Source: Methanosphaera sp. BMS
Lineage (GTDB): Archaea; Methanobacteriota; Methanobacteria; Methanobacteriales; Methanobacteriaceae
Assembly (NCBI RefSeq): GCF_003268005.1
Contig: NZ_CP014213.1
Coordinates: 992,001-1,056,000, forward strand
Direction of reading: 5' to 3'
Length of the DNA stretch: 64,000 nucleotides
This document shows, piece by piece, positions 45,477 to 55,070 of this stretch. Position numbers and translations under genes: made by a program. Position 1 is the first letter of the stretch. Each line of letters opens with the position of its first letter. Under the pieces are notes generated by a model that saw nothing but the letters and a program-made list of their open reading frames with translations, did not search any database and had not been told where the DNA came from.

Positions 45477-48400
45477 TTAATAGTTCAAGTAATCCTCATA
45501 TACTTCCAGGTAGTCCTGTCCCATCTGTTTTGTTGTTTTGAATTTTATGTTTGTTATTCTGCTTGCCTTTCTCAGGTATTGTCTTCTGTTTCGTGATATC
45601 TTTATTATCTTATCATATGCCTCTTTCGGGTCATTGTCTATGAGGAATCCTCCACCGTTGACTTTTATTCTTTCACCTACGGCTCCAATGTCAACCGCAA
45701 GTATCGGCACTCCCGATGCCCATCCTTCAGTCAGTGTATGACAGTAGGTTTCAGGCCATATCGAGAATATTCCTATAAAGTGTGGCTTTATCCTATGCAC
45801 TATATCCGAAAATTCACTTCTTTTATATACCCCATGATTTACTCCTATCTTCTCTAGATCATCATGTCCACCTATGCTTCCCATGTAATGGTATTCTAGC
45901 CTGTCATCGGTGTCGTATTCTTTTATCTTTTTAATTAATTCATAGCCCTTGGTGTATCCGATGTGACCCGGAAAGAGTATTCTTATCTTGCCCTTATTGT
46001 TTATTGGAGTCACGTATCTTGTAGAATCCGGCGTTTGCAGATCCCTTCCATGTTCTATTATCCTGAAGTCGCCATTCTCCAGCTGCGGATAGAACTTGGT
46101 GTATAACTGGTATGCCGATTTTGATGTTGTGATGAATGCTTTTATGGTTTTAAACATCTCTGATACCTCATCACGCCACCAGTGCACTATGCTTCTTGCC
46201 TGTGGTATGTTCAGCTGGCCTATTATGTTACATTGTCCTCCGAGGGTGTTGAACTCATATAACGGCGGACATATTCCTCCACAGTAGTTTTTGTTGTCAT
46301 CTACCAGGTTGTGTGATGGACATATGTAGTAGTAGTCATGGAATGAGAGTATTACGGGTATTGCCAGCTTTGCCGCTACTTTCGGCAGGTCAAAGGTTGA
46401 CATTATCAAGTGTCTTATGTGTATTATGTCGACGTTGAGGTATACGAGTATGTTGAAGTATATCTGTTTGAGCTGTTTGTCGGTTGTATTAAGTAGTGTG
46501 TAGCTGCCCTTTAGCTTCCATGTTCTTAAATGGTCAAGGTTATTTTTGAATTCCATGTCAGGGTTTGTGTCAATGCTTGTTGACTGCGGGTTATATCTGT
46601 AGAGTTCCACCTTGCTTGTTGATGTTACCAGCAGATATGCGTCCATGTGTGGATTTATGTTTTTCATCAGCTCAAGGTTTGTATGCAGTGTTCCACCCAC
46701 TCCCTCATGCAGTACATATAATATTCGTTTTTTAGTATTTTTATTGGCTAATCTATATTTCAGGTTTCTTTTTAGATTATTTAATTCTATTGACTTATTA
46801 AATTCACTGATTGAATCCTTATATTCATAGTATCTTGTAAGAAGTATCTTTTTATCGTGTGCGTATGGATTTATATCCTCATTTGTATGGGCACCGGCAG
46901 TTTCAAGGTATTCATATAGATTTTTTGTGTTTGCATCGTTGTATACATATGATGATGAGGCCATCGTATTGTGCCAGCCCTTCTTGTCAAGGCGTAATGA
47001 ATAGTCAATAAGGCAGTACTCCCAAGTATCATATTCCACGTCAAAGAATCCCACGGCATATATGGCATCCTTTTTGATGTATACACAATCTCTATTGACG
47101 ACAGGTACAATAAGCATTCCGTCCCTGGCGGATTGTTCAATACATCCGGAGTCAACTATAACAGTATCTTCGCTAAAGTCATGTCCTTCAACATAATGTA
47201 ATGTGTTATTGGATACTGGACTTACAGTTGCAATCATCTTGTCGGTGTATGCCTTGATTATTAGCTTCTGCAGGTATTTTGGTGATACGAGAGTTTTTTC
47301 ATCCAGTATCAGTACGTCATTTACGGAGTTGTTGATTGCCATATTTATCTTGGAAGTTGTAGCAGAATCCGGAAGATTTAAGATTTTTACAGCCCCGTTT
47401 GATGAGTATTTGTCGTTTAGAATGTGGTAATCCTCATCGTCATCACATACCAAGATTAACTTATAGTCAAGTGTCGTGTATTTAATCACGCTGTCAATGG
47501 CTTTTATTGAGCCTTCATCAAAGTCCTCTATCGGCATGATAATGGATACTTCATTAAAGTTGTCCAGTATATCTTCAACATCATCCGTCGTGTATTTAAG
47601 GTCATAGTCCATATCATATTCTATGTCAACGTTTCTTAGTACGAATCCCTTGGATAGGTGATCATGAAGCTGCATGTATGAGTTTTTGATGATGAAGAGA
47701 TTTGCACAGTCATATTCAAAGTCATTCTTGTAGCAAACGTAGTTGAAGCTTAGCTGATCACGGTAGCTTCCCGTAAGCAGTTGGCTAAACCAGTCCTCCA
47801 TCAGCTTGATTACGTCGGGGTCGTTATGATTTCTAAATAGCACTCCTGAGCTTATCAGTCCATGGTGTTCCGGGTAGGAGTCATTTCTGTAGGCATCAAT
47901 CTGCTTGTTTATTACTTCAATGTCAGTATCCTTGGCCGATGCTATGCATGTATCTGCCTCATCGTAGATGCAGTCTCGTTCTATATGTCTTATGGCAAGC
48001 AGCTTGTTGTTTTTTGAGTACTTGTGGATGTAGTCTATTATGTTGTCTGTTAACTCTATGTTTGTATCTATCCACAGAGAATAATCGTAGTCTGAGAGGT
48101 ACTTGTGGGCAAGTATCTTATAGCTTCGTACCTTACGTATGTCATCCAGGTCGGATTCGTCCATCAATCGTATTTCCCAGAAGTCTGACTTCAGGTTGTG
48201 ATTGTCAGTAAAGCATATGTAGTCGAAGTCCTCGTTTACATAGCCCGGTATTACAGGTTCGTCATAGCTGCCTGTTACGGCCGTGTATATGACCATTCTC
48301 TTGTCGTTGAAGTTTATCTGATTTAGTTTGTGATTTATGACGTCTTCGTAATCTGCATGTGTATTCAGGAGTTTTTCTGCCTCCAGCATGAATGACTTGT

Positions 48401-51400
48401 CATAGCAGACTGTTTCATGCAGTTCCTCCACTTCAAAGTGATGCTTGAATTCTAGTATTGAGGTGAACTTCCTATTTGTAGGGTGGAATAGTCTCTTATG
48501 CGTCTTGGTGTAGATTAAATCCACATTAAGGTTGAGGAGTATGTTTATATATACACTGTAGAAGAAGTTCGTATCGTATGAGTAGTCGGTTTTTATGTTA
48601 TCAATCAATGAGAAGTGACCGTTTTTATAGCTAAAGAGGTAGATCTTGTCGTCATCTATTGCAAGTATGTATGTCTGATACCTGTTTGACAATCGTCTGA
48701 TGTCATCGTCCACATTTGGCCGGTTGTCTTCCATTTGTGTAAAGCAGAGTACCCTTTCATATCTTTTATTGTCAAATGAAATGTCGGATATGATTTTATT
48801 TATATCATCAACAGTGATATCATTGTATTTGTTTGTTTCAAATTCGTTTTCATCATTATCCCCTGTGTATATGAATGTTGATGAATCCGTAATTGAAATG
48901 TAACCTTTTTCATATAAGTTTCTTGTCAGACTATCGATGTTTTCTGCCTTTTTAATGTCTACAGAACTTAATGCTTCTTTTTTAATGTATATGCAGTGTT
49001 TTTCGGGAGTTTGTCTTTCAACATATATTGATTCCAGCTTTTGGCCAAGATGTCTTGACTTATCGTTAAGGTTGTTGATGTTATTTTTTTCCTTGTCATA
49101 TAGTGAGGTTAGCTTGTCCTTATTGGATTGTGTTAGCAGGTCACTGTTATTTGTAATGGCAGATACCGTTGCCGCTTGTCTGTTTGCATATGCACCCTTA
49201 ATCAGTTTTACCAGCCAGTGTGGCGTGAGTATCACGTTTTCATCCAAAAGTACAACGTCTGTACTCAAAGAGGATATGCATTCCATTAGGACATTGTCAT
49301 TATCGCTCAAAGCATCGATTATTTTTATATTTTCTATTTTATCCAATCTTTCCAATTCACTTAACAATCGGCTGGTGTTATTGTCTTGTTCTGATTCGTC
49401 AACAGCGTTGAGTATTATGAGTTCATAGTGGTTGTTTGTATTTTCCAGTATGCTTTGTAGTGTTATCTTGAATTCATCATAGTGACCCGTTACCGGCAGT
49501 ATGATTGTTGTCTTTTCCTTTAGCTTATCAAGTATTGTAATTGATGTGGAAAAGTCATTCTTTTCGAGTATGTTGTTTACATAGTACTCTTCCGGCAGGA
49601 ACATGAAGCGGTTTTCCTTTTCTCCACGACTTAAGTAGTGGTATAATGGATTGAATCCCGTTCTTTTGATGTCCGGATTGTATTTCAGGTATCGTTGTGT
49701 TGAAAAGATTGCTGATGGATTCAAGTTTAAATCCACCCCATATTTCAGGTAGTGAATTATGGAGTCTTCACCAGTGGTCAATAGGCTGGGATTGTGCTTC
49801 ATGTAATATGATTCGTCAAATAGGTCTGATTCATATATCATGTCATATAATTCATACATCTGTGGATAATCTTTAAATTCATCCACTGAGAGTTTCGGCC
49901 TTTTATATCGTCTTGACTCGTTTATTCCACTTTTGATGAAGTGTATAAGGGGATCCACACCTGCTTTTTTCAAGTCCTGGTTGAAGTTGATGTAGCTTTC
50001 TATGTCAAAGTACTTGCTTGTCGGTACGGATGTCTTATCCTCATGTGTGAGATAGTATTCTATTGCATCCTGATATTCTTTTATGTCTGGGTTATGCTTT
50101 CTGTAGTAGTCCTCGTCAAAGTATATGCTTTTGTTTAAAAGATTGTAGTCATCCGGGTATTGTTTTGAATTCTTATAATCATATTCATCGTCTTTGATTT
50201 GTGATTTGATTATGTAATCGACGTAATCGTTGATTGATTCAACACCAGGTAATCTTTCGATGTCCACGTCAACCGTCGGGTTTCTTTTCTGATTGAATCC
50301 GTTGGTCATGTATTCCTCGAGCAAATCATCGGCTTCCACTTCGTAGCTATTGGAGTAGTAGCATGCATCAAAGTATTCCGTGTTATCAAGCAATGCATAT
50401 TCAATAGTATCCTTCATGCTTGTCTTTTCGGCTTCGGTGGCTAACTCCGGCTTATTGTTATATATGTAGTCAACCAGTGGGTTTATCCTGTTTTTTATTT
50501 GCGGGTTGATTTTGTAGTAATTGTCGGTATTGAAGTTTTCGCTAGGATTTCTTCCCTCGTTTATTCCAAACTGGAGGTAGTGACTGATTGGATCTGATGC
50601 GTTTTTCCATACGTCACCATATTTCTTGAGATAGTATCTCTTATCGAAGAGTTCATCATCCGATAGTATGGTGTATTCTACGCTGTCCTTGATATCCAAG
50701 TCCAACTCCCTCGAATAATCATAGCTTGAATCATATTCCCTGGATAGCTTTTCATAGACGTATTGGTATACGTCACTTGTAGGATTGTCCTGGATGTAAT
50801 CCTTATGAAGTTGTGATATGTAGCGGTTGTTTGATTCGTTCAGAATGTAGTCTTCCATCAAGTCATCCCGGTAGGAGTTGTACTGGGTAAAGTACCATGA
50901 CAGGTCAAATAAATTGCTTTCATCCAGTATGTGATATAGCTGTGAATCGCTGAGGTCATATTCCTCTTCTTGAGCATAGTTGTTTACGGCCTCTTTTGTT
51001 AATCTTGTATTGCTGTTTAACACGTAGTTTAATAGTGGACTTGGCTCGTAGTAGGAGTAGGTTTTTGTATACCATTGGACGTCGAAGTCTTCTCTTGGCT
51101 TGTATTTTCTTTGATATCCGACTGTCATGTAATGGGCTAACGGATCCATCCCCTCATCCACATCATATGTATCCATGTAGTAATCGGCGTCAAAGAATCC
51201 TGATTCGTCTATTAGATGATATTCCTGCGTATCGGCTATTGACGTGTCGGGACATTGAGAGTAATTTGTTGGCAGGTTATTGTTTTTAATGCCGCAAGTC
51301 AGGTATTCAACCAATGGATTGACTTTCATATCATCATTCAGGTATTTTTTTCTGTACCACTTGGTATTAAAGTCTTCACTTGGATTATAATCCAGTGAAG

Positions 51401-52019
51401 CTCCCGTTTTAATATAGTGAGCTACCTCATCAATACTTTCATCGTTTAGATACCGGTTGTTGTAGTAGTTTCTGTCGAAAAGAGGACAGTTGTCAATGAG
51501 CCTGTAGAATGGGCTTGATTCTATCCGGTCTATATTCAATGCATCGGATATGGTGTAGGTATCGTCTTCAAGGGAGTTTATTATCAAGGTTAGTTTTTCC
51601 AGTACTCTTTCATAGTATCCTATGTCTTTTTTAAGGTCTGATATCGTATCGTGATAATCAATGTTATCTTCCCTTATCGTGCTTATCTTTTCATCAAGGT
51701 CGTTGTTGGAGTCGTTTAATGAGTTATTTATCCTGGTTAACCTCTTGTTATCATCCAGGATTTGATTGTATTTTTCAAGTAGCCTCTGATTTTTATTTAA
51801 TTTATTGTTTAGGTTGGATTTGAATTCTTTGATGAATAATTCCAGCTTATCATTATCCTGTTTCAGTCCTTTTAATGTTCTTGTGCTATTGTTATTCTTA
51901 TCATATAATGACAATATGATTTTTGAAAATTCTTCAGCGTTTTCATCATTTGTTAAATCTTTAAAATCATTTAAATATGAAATAAGAATGTTACGTTCTA
52001 TATTACTAATAAAAATCAC
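45477..52019 (-). CDS. Giant multi-domain glycosyltransferase paralogue, upstream copy with degenerate GT2 domains
   Basis: The layout equals that of the downstream gene 15 bases away: coiled coil, YY/NPS repeats, GT2-like (from about 835), DUF616-like (MVIYTAVTGSYDEPVIPG; LWIDTNIEL), GT2-like, GT4 (RILFPGHIGYTKGYE; ETYCHTLTE). Both GT2-like domains have lost their sugar-nucleotide motif: LLNSDTxVTP is replaced by LLDENVILTP and LILDEKTLVSP, and GMGYGEExDF is missing. DUF616 and GT4 look intact. The frame opens with GTG 52019, which lies within AGGTGAT; the spacing of that ribosome-binding site points to ATT at 52010, giving SNIERNILISYLND, which aligns with the paralogue's N-terminus. The two genes very likely form one transcript, and the proteins may pair through their coiled coils. 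Confidence 0.85.
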   Translation of the reverse strand: MIFISNIERNILISYLNDFKDLTNDENAEEFSKIILSLYDKNNNSTRTLKGLKQDNDKLELFIKEFKSNLNNKLNKNQRLLEKYNQILDDNKRLTRINNSLNDSNNDLDEKISTIREDNIDYHDTISDLKKDIGYYERVLEKLTLIINSLEDDTYTISDALNIDRIESSPFYRLIDNCPLFDRNYYNNRYLNDESIDEVAHYIKTGASLDYNPSEDFNTKWYRKKYLNDDMKVNPLVEYLTCGIKNNNLPTNYSQCPDTSIADTQEYHLIDESGFFDADYYMDTYDVDEGMDPLAHYMTVGYQRKYKPREDFDVQWYTKTYSYYEPSPLLNYVLNSNTRLTKEAVNNYAQEEEYDLSDSQLYHILDESNLFDLSWYFTQYNSYRDDLMEDYILNESNNRYISQLHKDYIQDNPTSDVYQYVYEKLSREYDSSYDYSRELDLDIKDSVEYTILSDDELFDKRYYLKKYGDVWKNASDPISHYLQFGINEGRNPSENFNTDNYYKINPQIKNRINPLVDYIYNNKPELATEAEKTSMKDTIEYALLDNTEYFDACYYSNSYEVEADDLLEEYMTNGFNQKRNPTVDVDIERLPGVESINDYVDYIIKSQIKDDEYDYKNSKQYPDDYNLLNKSIYFDEDYYRKHNPDIKEYQDAIEYYLTHEDKTSVPTSKYFDIESYINFNQDLKKAGVDPLIHFIKSGINESRRYKRPKLSVDEFKDYPQMYELYDMIYESDLFDESYYMKHNPSLLTTGEDSIIHYLKYGVDLNLNPSAIFSTQRYLKYNPDIKRTGFNPLYHYLSRGEKENRFMFLPEEYYVNNILEKNDFSTSITILDKLKEKTTIILPVTGHYDEFKITLQSILENTNNHYELIILNAVDESEQDNNTSRLLSELERLDKIENIKIIDALSDNDNVLMECISSLSTDVVLLDENVILTPHWLVKLIKGAYANRQAATVSAITNNSDLLTQSNKDKLTSLYDKEKNNINNLNDKSRHLGQKLESIYVERQTPEKHCIYIKKEALSSVDIKKAENIDSLTRNLYEKGYISITDSSTFIYTGDNDENEFETNKYNDITVDDINKIISDISFDNKRYERVLCFTQMEDNRPNVDDDIRRLSNRYQTYILAIDDDKIYLFSYKNGHFSLIDNIKTDYSYDTNFFYSVYINILLNLNVDLIYTKTHKRLFHPTNRKFTSILEFKHHFEVEELHETVCYDKSFMLEAEKLLNTHADYEDVINHKLNQINFNDKRMVIYTAVTGSYDEPVIPGYVNEDFDYICFTDNHNLKSDFWEIRLMDESDLDDIRKVRSYKILAHKYLSDYDYSLWIDTNIELTDNIIDYIHKYSKNNKLLAIRHIERDCIYDEADTCIASAKDTDIEVINKQIDAYRNDSYPEHHGLISSGVLFRNHNDPDVIKLMEDWFSQLLTGSYRDQLSFNYVCYKNDFEYDCANLFIIKNSYMQLHDHLSKGFVLRNVDIEYDMDYDLKYTTDDVEDILDNFNEVSIIMPIEDFDEGSIKAIDSVIKYTTLDYKLILVCDDDEDYHILNDKYSSNGAVKILNLPDSATTSKINMAINNSVNDVLILDEKTLVSPKYLQKLIIKAYTDKMIATVSPVSNNTLHYVEGHDFSEDTVIVDSGCIEQSARDGMLIVPVVNRDCVYIKKDAIYAVGFFDVEYDTWEYCLIDYSLRLDKKGWHNTMASSSYVYNDANTKNLYEYLETAGAHTNEDINPYAHDKKILLTRYYEYKDSISEFNKSIELNNLKRNLKYRLANKNTKKRILYVLHEGVGGTLHTNLELMKNINPHMDAYLLVTSTSKVELYRYNPQSTSIDTNPDMEFKNNLDHLRTWKLKGSYTLLNTTDKQLKQIYFNILVYLNVDIIHIRHLIMSTFDLPKVAAKLAIPVILSFHDYYYICPSHNLVDDNKNYCGGICPPLYEFNTLGGQCNIIGQLNIPQARSIVHWWRDEVSEMFKTIKAFITTSKSAYQLYTKFYPQLENGDFRIIEHGRDLQTPDSTRYVTPINNKGKIRILFPGHIGYTKGYELIKKIKEYDTDDRLEYHYMGSIGGHDDLEKIGVNHGVYKRSEFSDIVHRIKPHFIGIFSIWPETYCHTLTEGWASGVPILAVDIGAVGERIKVNGGGFLIDNDPKEAYDKIIKISRNRRQYLRKASRITNIKFKTTKQMGQDYLEVYEDYLNY

Positions 52020-52332
52020 CTTGACAACCGTATTGATATATTGAATACCCTATGAAAGTATTATGCATAATCCATTTTAAGTTAGTGGATTATTATTAAT
52101 GAGATTTATGTTTTTTAAAAGATTTAAAACTAATGAAAAAATAGTATTTTAAAAGAATGTATGACAATTATGATTGGTGAAAATATTGGTGATGACTCGG
52201 GTTTTAAGGTCTGTTAAATTAGATTTTCAATATGACTTTCACATCATTATATGCAAGTTATCCCCTAAAAAGAGTACCGAAATAGAGTTCAAATCGTAAA
52301 ATTAGAAAGAATAAATGATAATGGATGTATTG
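52020..52332. other. Intergenic region upstream of the glycosyltransferase pair
   Basis: About 310 bases between two leftward genes: the CDF gene ends at its right edge and the glycosyltransferase transcript starts at its left edge. It contains A+T-rich promoter-like sequence; nothing else is seen. Confidence 0.4.
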
Positions 52333-53220
52333 TTATTTCAAATCCTTTGCATCATATATTCCCTCTTCACTTTCAATCTGAATTATAACATCCTTGACCT
52401 CATCATATTCATCAATAAGATTTTTTTTGACAAGACATGCCTTTTGATATGCTTCCTTTACCGTTAAATCTGAACTTACCACCATGTGCATGTCGATATA
52501 GACGTTAGATGTTGTGCCTCTTGTCCGAACGTTATGAATATTGTCTATACCATCAATTTTATAGACGATATTGTATATATTGGCCGTTGGCATGACATTG
52601 GCATCCAGCAATATGTTGAAATTATTCTTCAATATTTCTATTCCCGTTTTTATTATTATCAATGCTATTATTATCGATATTATCGGATCCATTATTGATA
52701 GATTGAAACGAACCAGTATTAATCCAAAGATAACTATGCTTGTAACCAATACATCACTTTTGGTATGGTCACTATCAGCTATCAGCAAATCACTTTTTAG
52801 CTGTTTTCCTTTTTTCAGTTCATACCTTGACAATGCTATGTTTATCAGCAGTGTTGTTATCATGATTATAAATCCAACTGTTGATATTTCAAGCGTTTGT
52901 GGGTGTAGGAATTTATCAAATGCCTGGCTTATAATTTCATAGCTTACGATTATTAATGAAATTCCAATCAGGATTGATGCAAATGCCTCTATCTTAGCAT
53001 AGCCGTAGGGATGATTTTTATCTTCGGGCCTACTTGATAGGCTTACGGCAATATATGCTACGATATTTGCCAGAGAATCAAGAAGGGAGTCATAACCATC
53101 AGCGGATATGCTTAATATTCCCGAGTAGACCCCATAACCAATCTTTAATGTTGCCATTATTATATTTAAGATTAATACTATCATTATAACTTTCTTTACT
53201 TCACCATGATAATCATTCAT
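52333..53220 (-). CDS. Cation diffusion facilitator (CDF) metal transporter
   Basis: The 295-residue protein has the six-helix CDF membrane domain followed by a cytoplasmic ferredoxin-like domain. Metal-site residues are SADGYDSLLDS in helix 2 and ADSDHTKSDVLV in helix 5 (HxxxD). The linker EDKNHPYGYAKIEA is the family signature after helix 2. It exports divalent cations such as Zn2+, Fe2+ or Mn2+ in exchange for protons; the metal cannot be specified. GGCGATAAG precedes the ATG. The last residues of another CDF-like protein are encoded at the window's right edge. Confidence 0.9.
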   Translation of the reverse strand: MNDYHGEVKKVIMIVLILNIIMATLKIGYGVYSGILSISADGYDSLLDSLANIVAYIAVSLSSRPEDKNHPYGYAKIEAFASILIGISLIIVSYEIISQAFDKFLHPQTLEISTVGFIIMITTLLINIALSRYELKKGKQLKSDLLIADSDHTKSDVLVTSIVIFGLILVRFNLSIMDPIISIIIALIIIKTGIEILKNNFNILLDANVMPTANIYNIVYKIDGIDNIHNVRTRGTTSNVYIDMHMVVSSDLTVKEAYQKACLVKKNLIDEYDEVKDVIIQIESEEGIYDAKDLK

Positions 53221-53828
53221 CTTATCGCCAGCCCATCATAAAAAATCATAACTTTTTTATTATAATTATTATTTTAATATTGAAAAGTTATATAAATAAC
53301 TATTTTTAAGTATAACTAAATTTAAATCAACCAAAACAAATAACAGTAATTTATGCCTACCTAAACTTAAAAACAATAAAGTATTACAAATTTTTTTAGG
53401 TAAACATAAATATATAGTGGCTGTTGAAAATGTAGTTGAAAGTTCAATAATTTAACAATACATATCGGTATTATTAACTGATTATCAATCGATAATGGAT
53501 ATTACTCATGAAAAAATTCCTAGAAAACAAAAACATGGACATATTACCAAACCACACTACCACGAAAACACGAAAAAAACACAGAACACTCAAAAAACCA
53601 AAAAAATCAAACCAAAACAAGCAAGATTAACACCCAATAGTAGCAAACATCAACAAAATACACAATACTAAACAAAAATCAATAAAAAACATGAAAACAA
53701 TTCAATCCATTAAATTTTTTTACGAAAAATAAATCAATCTTCTTTTTAACACGAAATGAATACAATACAGTTATATTTATGGTGTAAATCAATAAATTCA
53801 GAATTTTCTCAGAAAAAAAACATAACAC
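53221..53828. other. Intergenic region downstream of the recombinase relic
   Basis: Roughly 600 bases. A 41-codon Lys-rich plus-strand frame starting at ATG 53508 (MKKFLENKNMDILPNHTT) has no ribosome-binding site and is probably chance. The region before 53450 is A+T-rich and may hold the CDF promoter. Confidence 0.35.
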
Positions 53829-54535
53829 TTAAACCATGTTTTCAATAGCCACCTTTTTGCGTTGTTTGTATGTTTTCATGTCCTATGAATTCTTTTACAT
53901 AGTTTATTTCATTGTTTTTTTAGTGCATGTATTGCAAAGCGGTGTCGTAGGTTGTGTGATTTTAGGTTTTCTGAGTAAATCAGGTTATGTTCTTCCAGAT
54001 CTATTTTTTTGGCTAGTTTCTGGAATCCATATTGTATGCTTCTTATGAATTTTGTCTTTCGATTATCTCATTCTGACTCAATATATATATTTGATTGTTT
54101 TTTGAGTATCTTTGTAGTTGTTTTGAAAGTTTGCCAGATATTACTATTGTTCTTCTTTTACTGTTTTTTCCAATGATTATTATTATGACATTACCGTTTT
54201 CATATGTGTTTTATAGTGGAGTTTTTATTTGTTCAATTGTCAAATATTTGGGTTTTCTTATCTCAGTTTTAACTAGTTTAAATTTTTGTATTCAATCGGG
54301 TATAATCATTGATAAATGTTTTAAGTATTATTAAGTGTTGGTTTATTGTTGCTGGCTTGCAGTCTTTGTTGTTTAGATATGATTTGTAATTGTGAATTAT
54401 CGTGCAAATGTTTTCTTGTTTTACATCATTTATTTTATTTATTTCTATATACTGTATGAATTTATTAAGCGATAACTTGTATGCCTTACTAGTATTGGGA
54501 TTGTTTATTCCCTTACATTTTTTTAATAGTATCCT
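53829..54535 (-). pseudogene. Tyrosine recombinase (Xer/phage integrase) relic
   Basis: Read on the minus strand, the N-terminal part is intact as NNPNTSKAYKLSLNKFIQYI and KDCKPATINQHLIILK, which is the core-binding domain of Xer-type recombinases. The catalytic part survives in pieces over several frames: KPKYLTIEQIK, then SHNLRHRFAIHALK (the HxLRH box), then NEINYVKEFIGHENIQTTQ (the GHxxxxTT box), ending VAIENMV. Stops and at least three frameshifts interrupt it. It implies a past integration event or a lost DNA-inversion system near the adhesin gene at 55071. Confidence 0.75.
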
Positions 54536-55070
54536 GATTAATTAACATAAACAATACCCCAATTACATCTTTTGTTTCTAACTAAGAGAAATATTTGTTT
54601 AAAAACCATATAAAATACATCGCATAATAATATAATATGCGACAAAACACAAGAAAAGAAGAAGAACAAAATAAACAGATACCTACAAAAAATACTCCTA
54701 TTTAAACAAACGATTAATAAAAAAAGAAAAATAATAAAAAATATAAAATATATTAATTGGACTTACAAAATGAACAAAAATACAAATAATTATACGCCAG
54801 GAAAATTGTATAAAAAAAAGATAATATTCATCCCCTAATTATCATGATTAATCATGCCTATCCATTAAATAATCATAGAAAAAAGATACATCGGATACAA
54901 TCATTACAGCCCCAAGAAAAATCAGTAATTTCAGAATATAAACTCTTTAATAAGTATATTACTATTTAATTTAACTTCTTTTTTTATAAAAAACTCTAAA
55001 AAATATTAAATACCACCACTTCACAAATAGAGTATCATAATAAACTATAACTAATGGAGGATAGTTCAAT
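54536..55070. other. Intergenic region with promoter of the adhesin at 55071
   Basis: About 530 bases, A+T-rich, with no supported gene. GGAGGATAGTTCAAT directly precedes the adhesin start. A TATA-like AATAAGTATATTACTA lies near 54950-54965. Confidence 0.4.

Noticed and set aside
53508-53630. Lys-rich 41-codon frame
   Set aside because: No ribosome-binding site and low-complexity composition.
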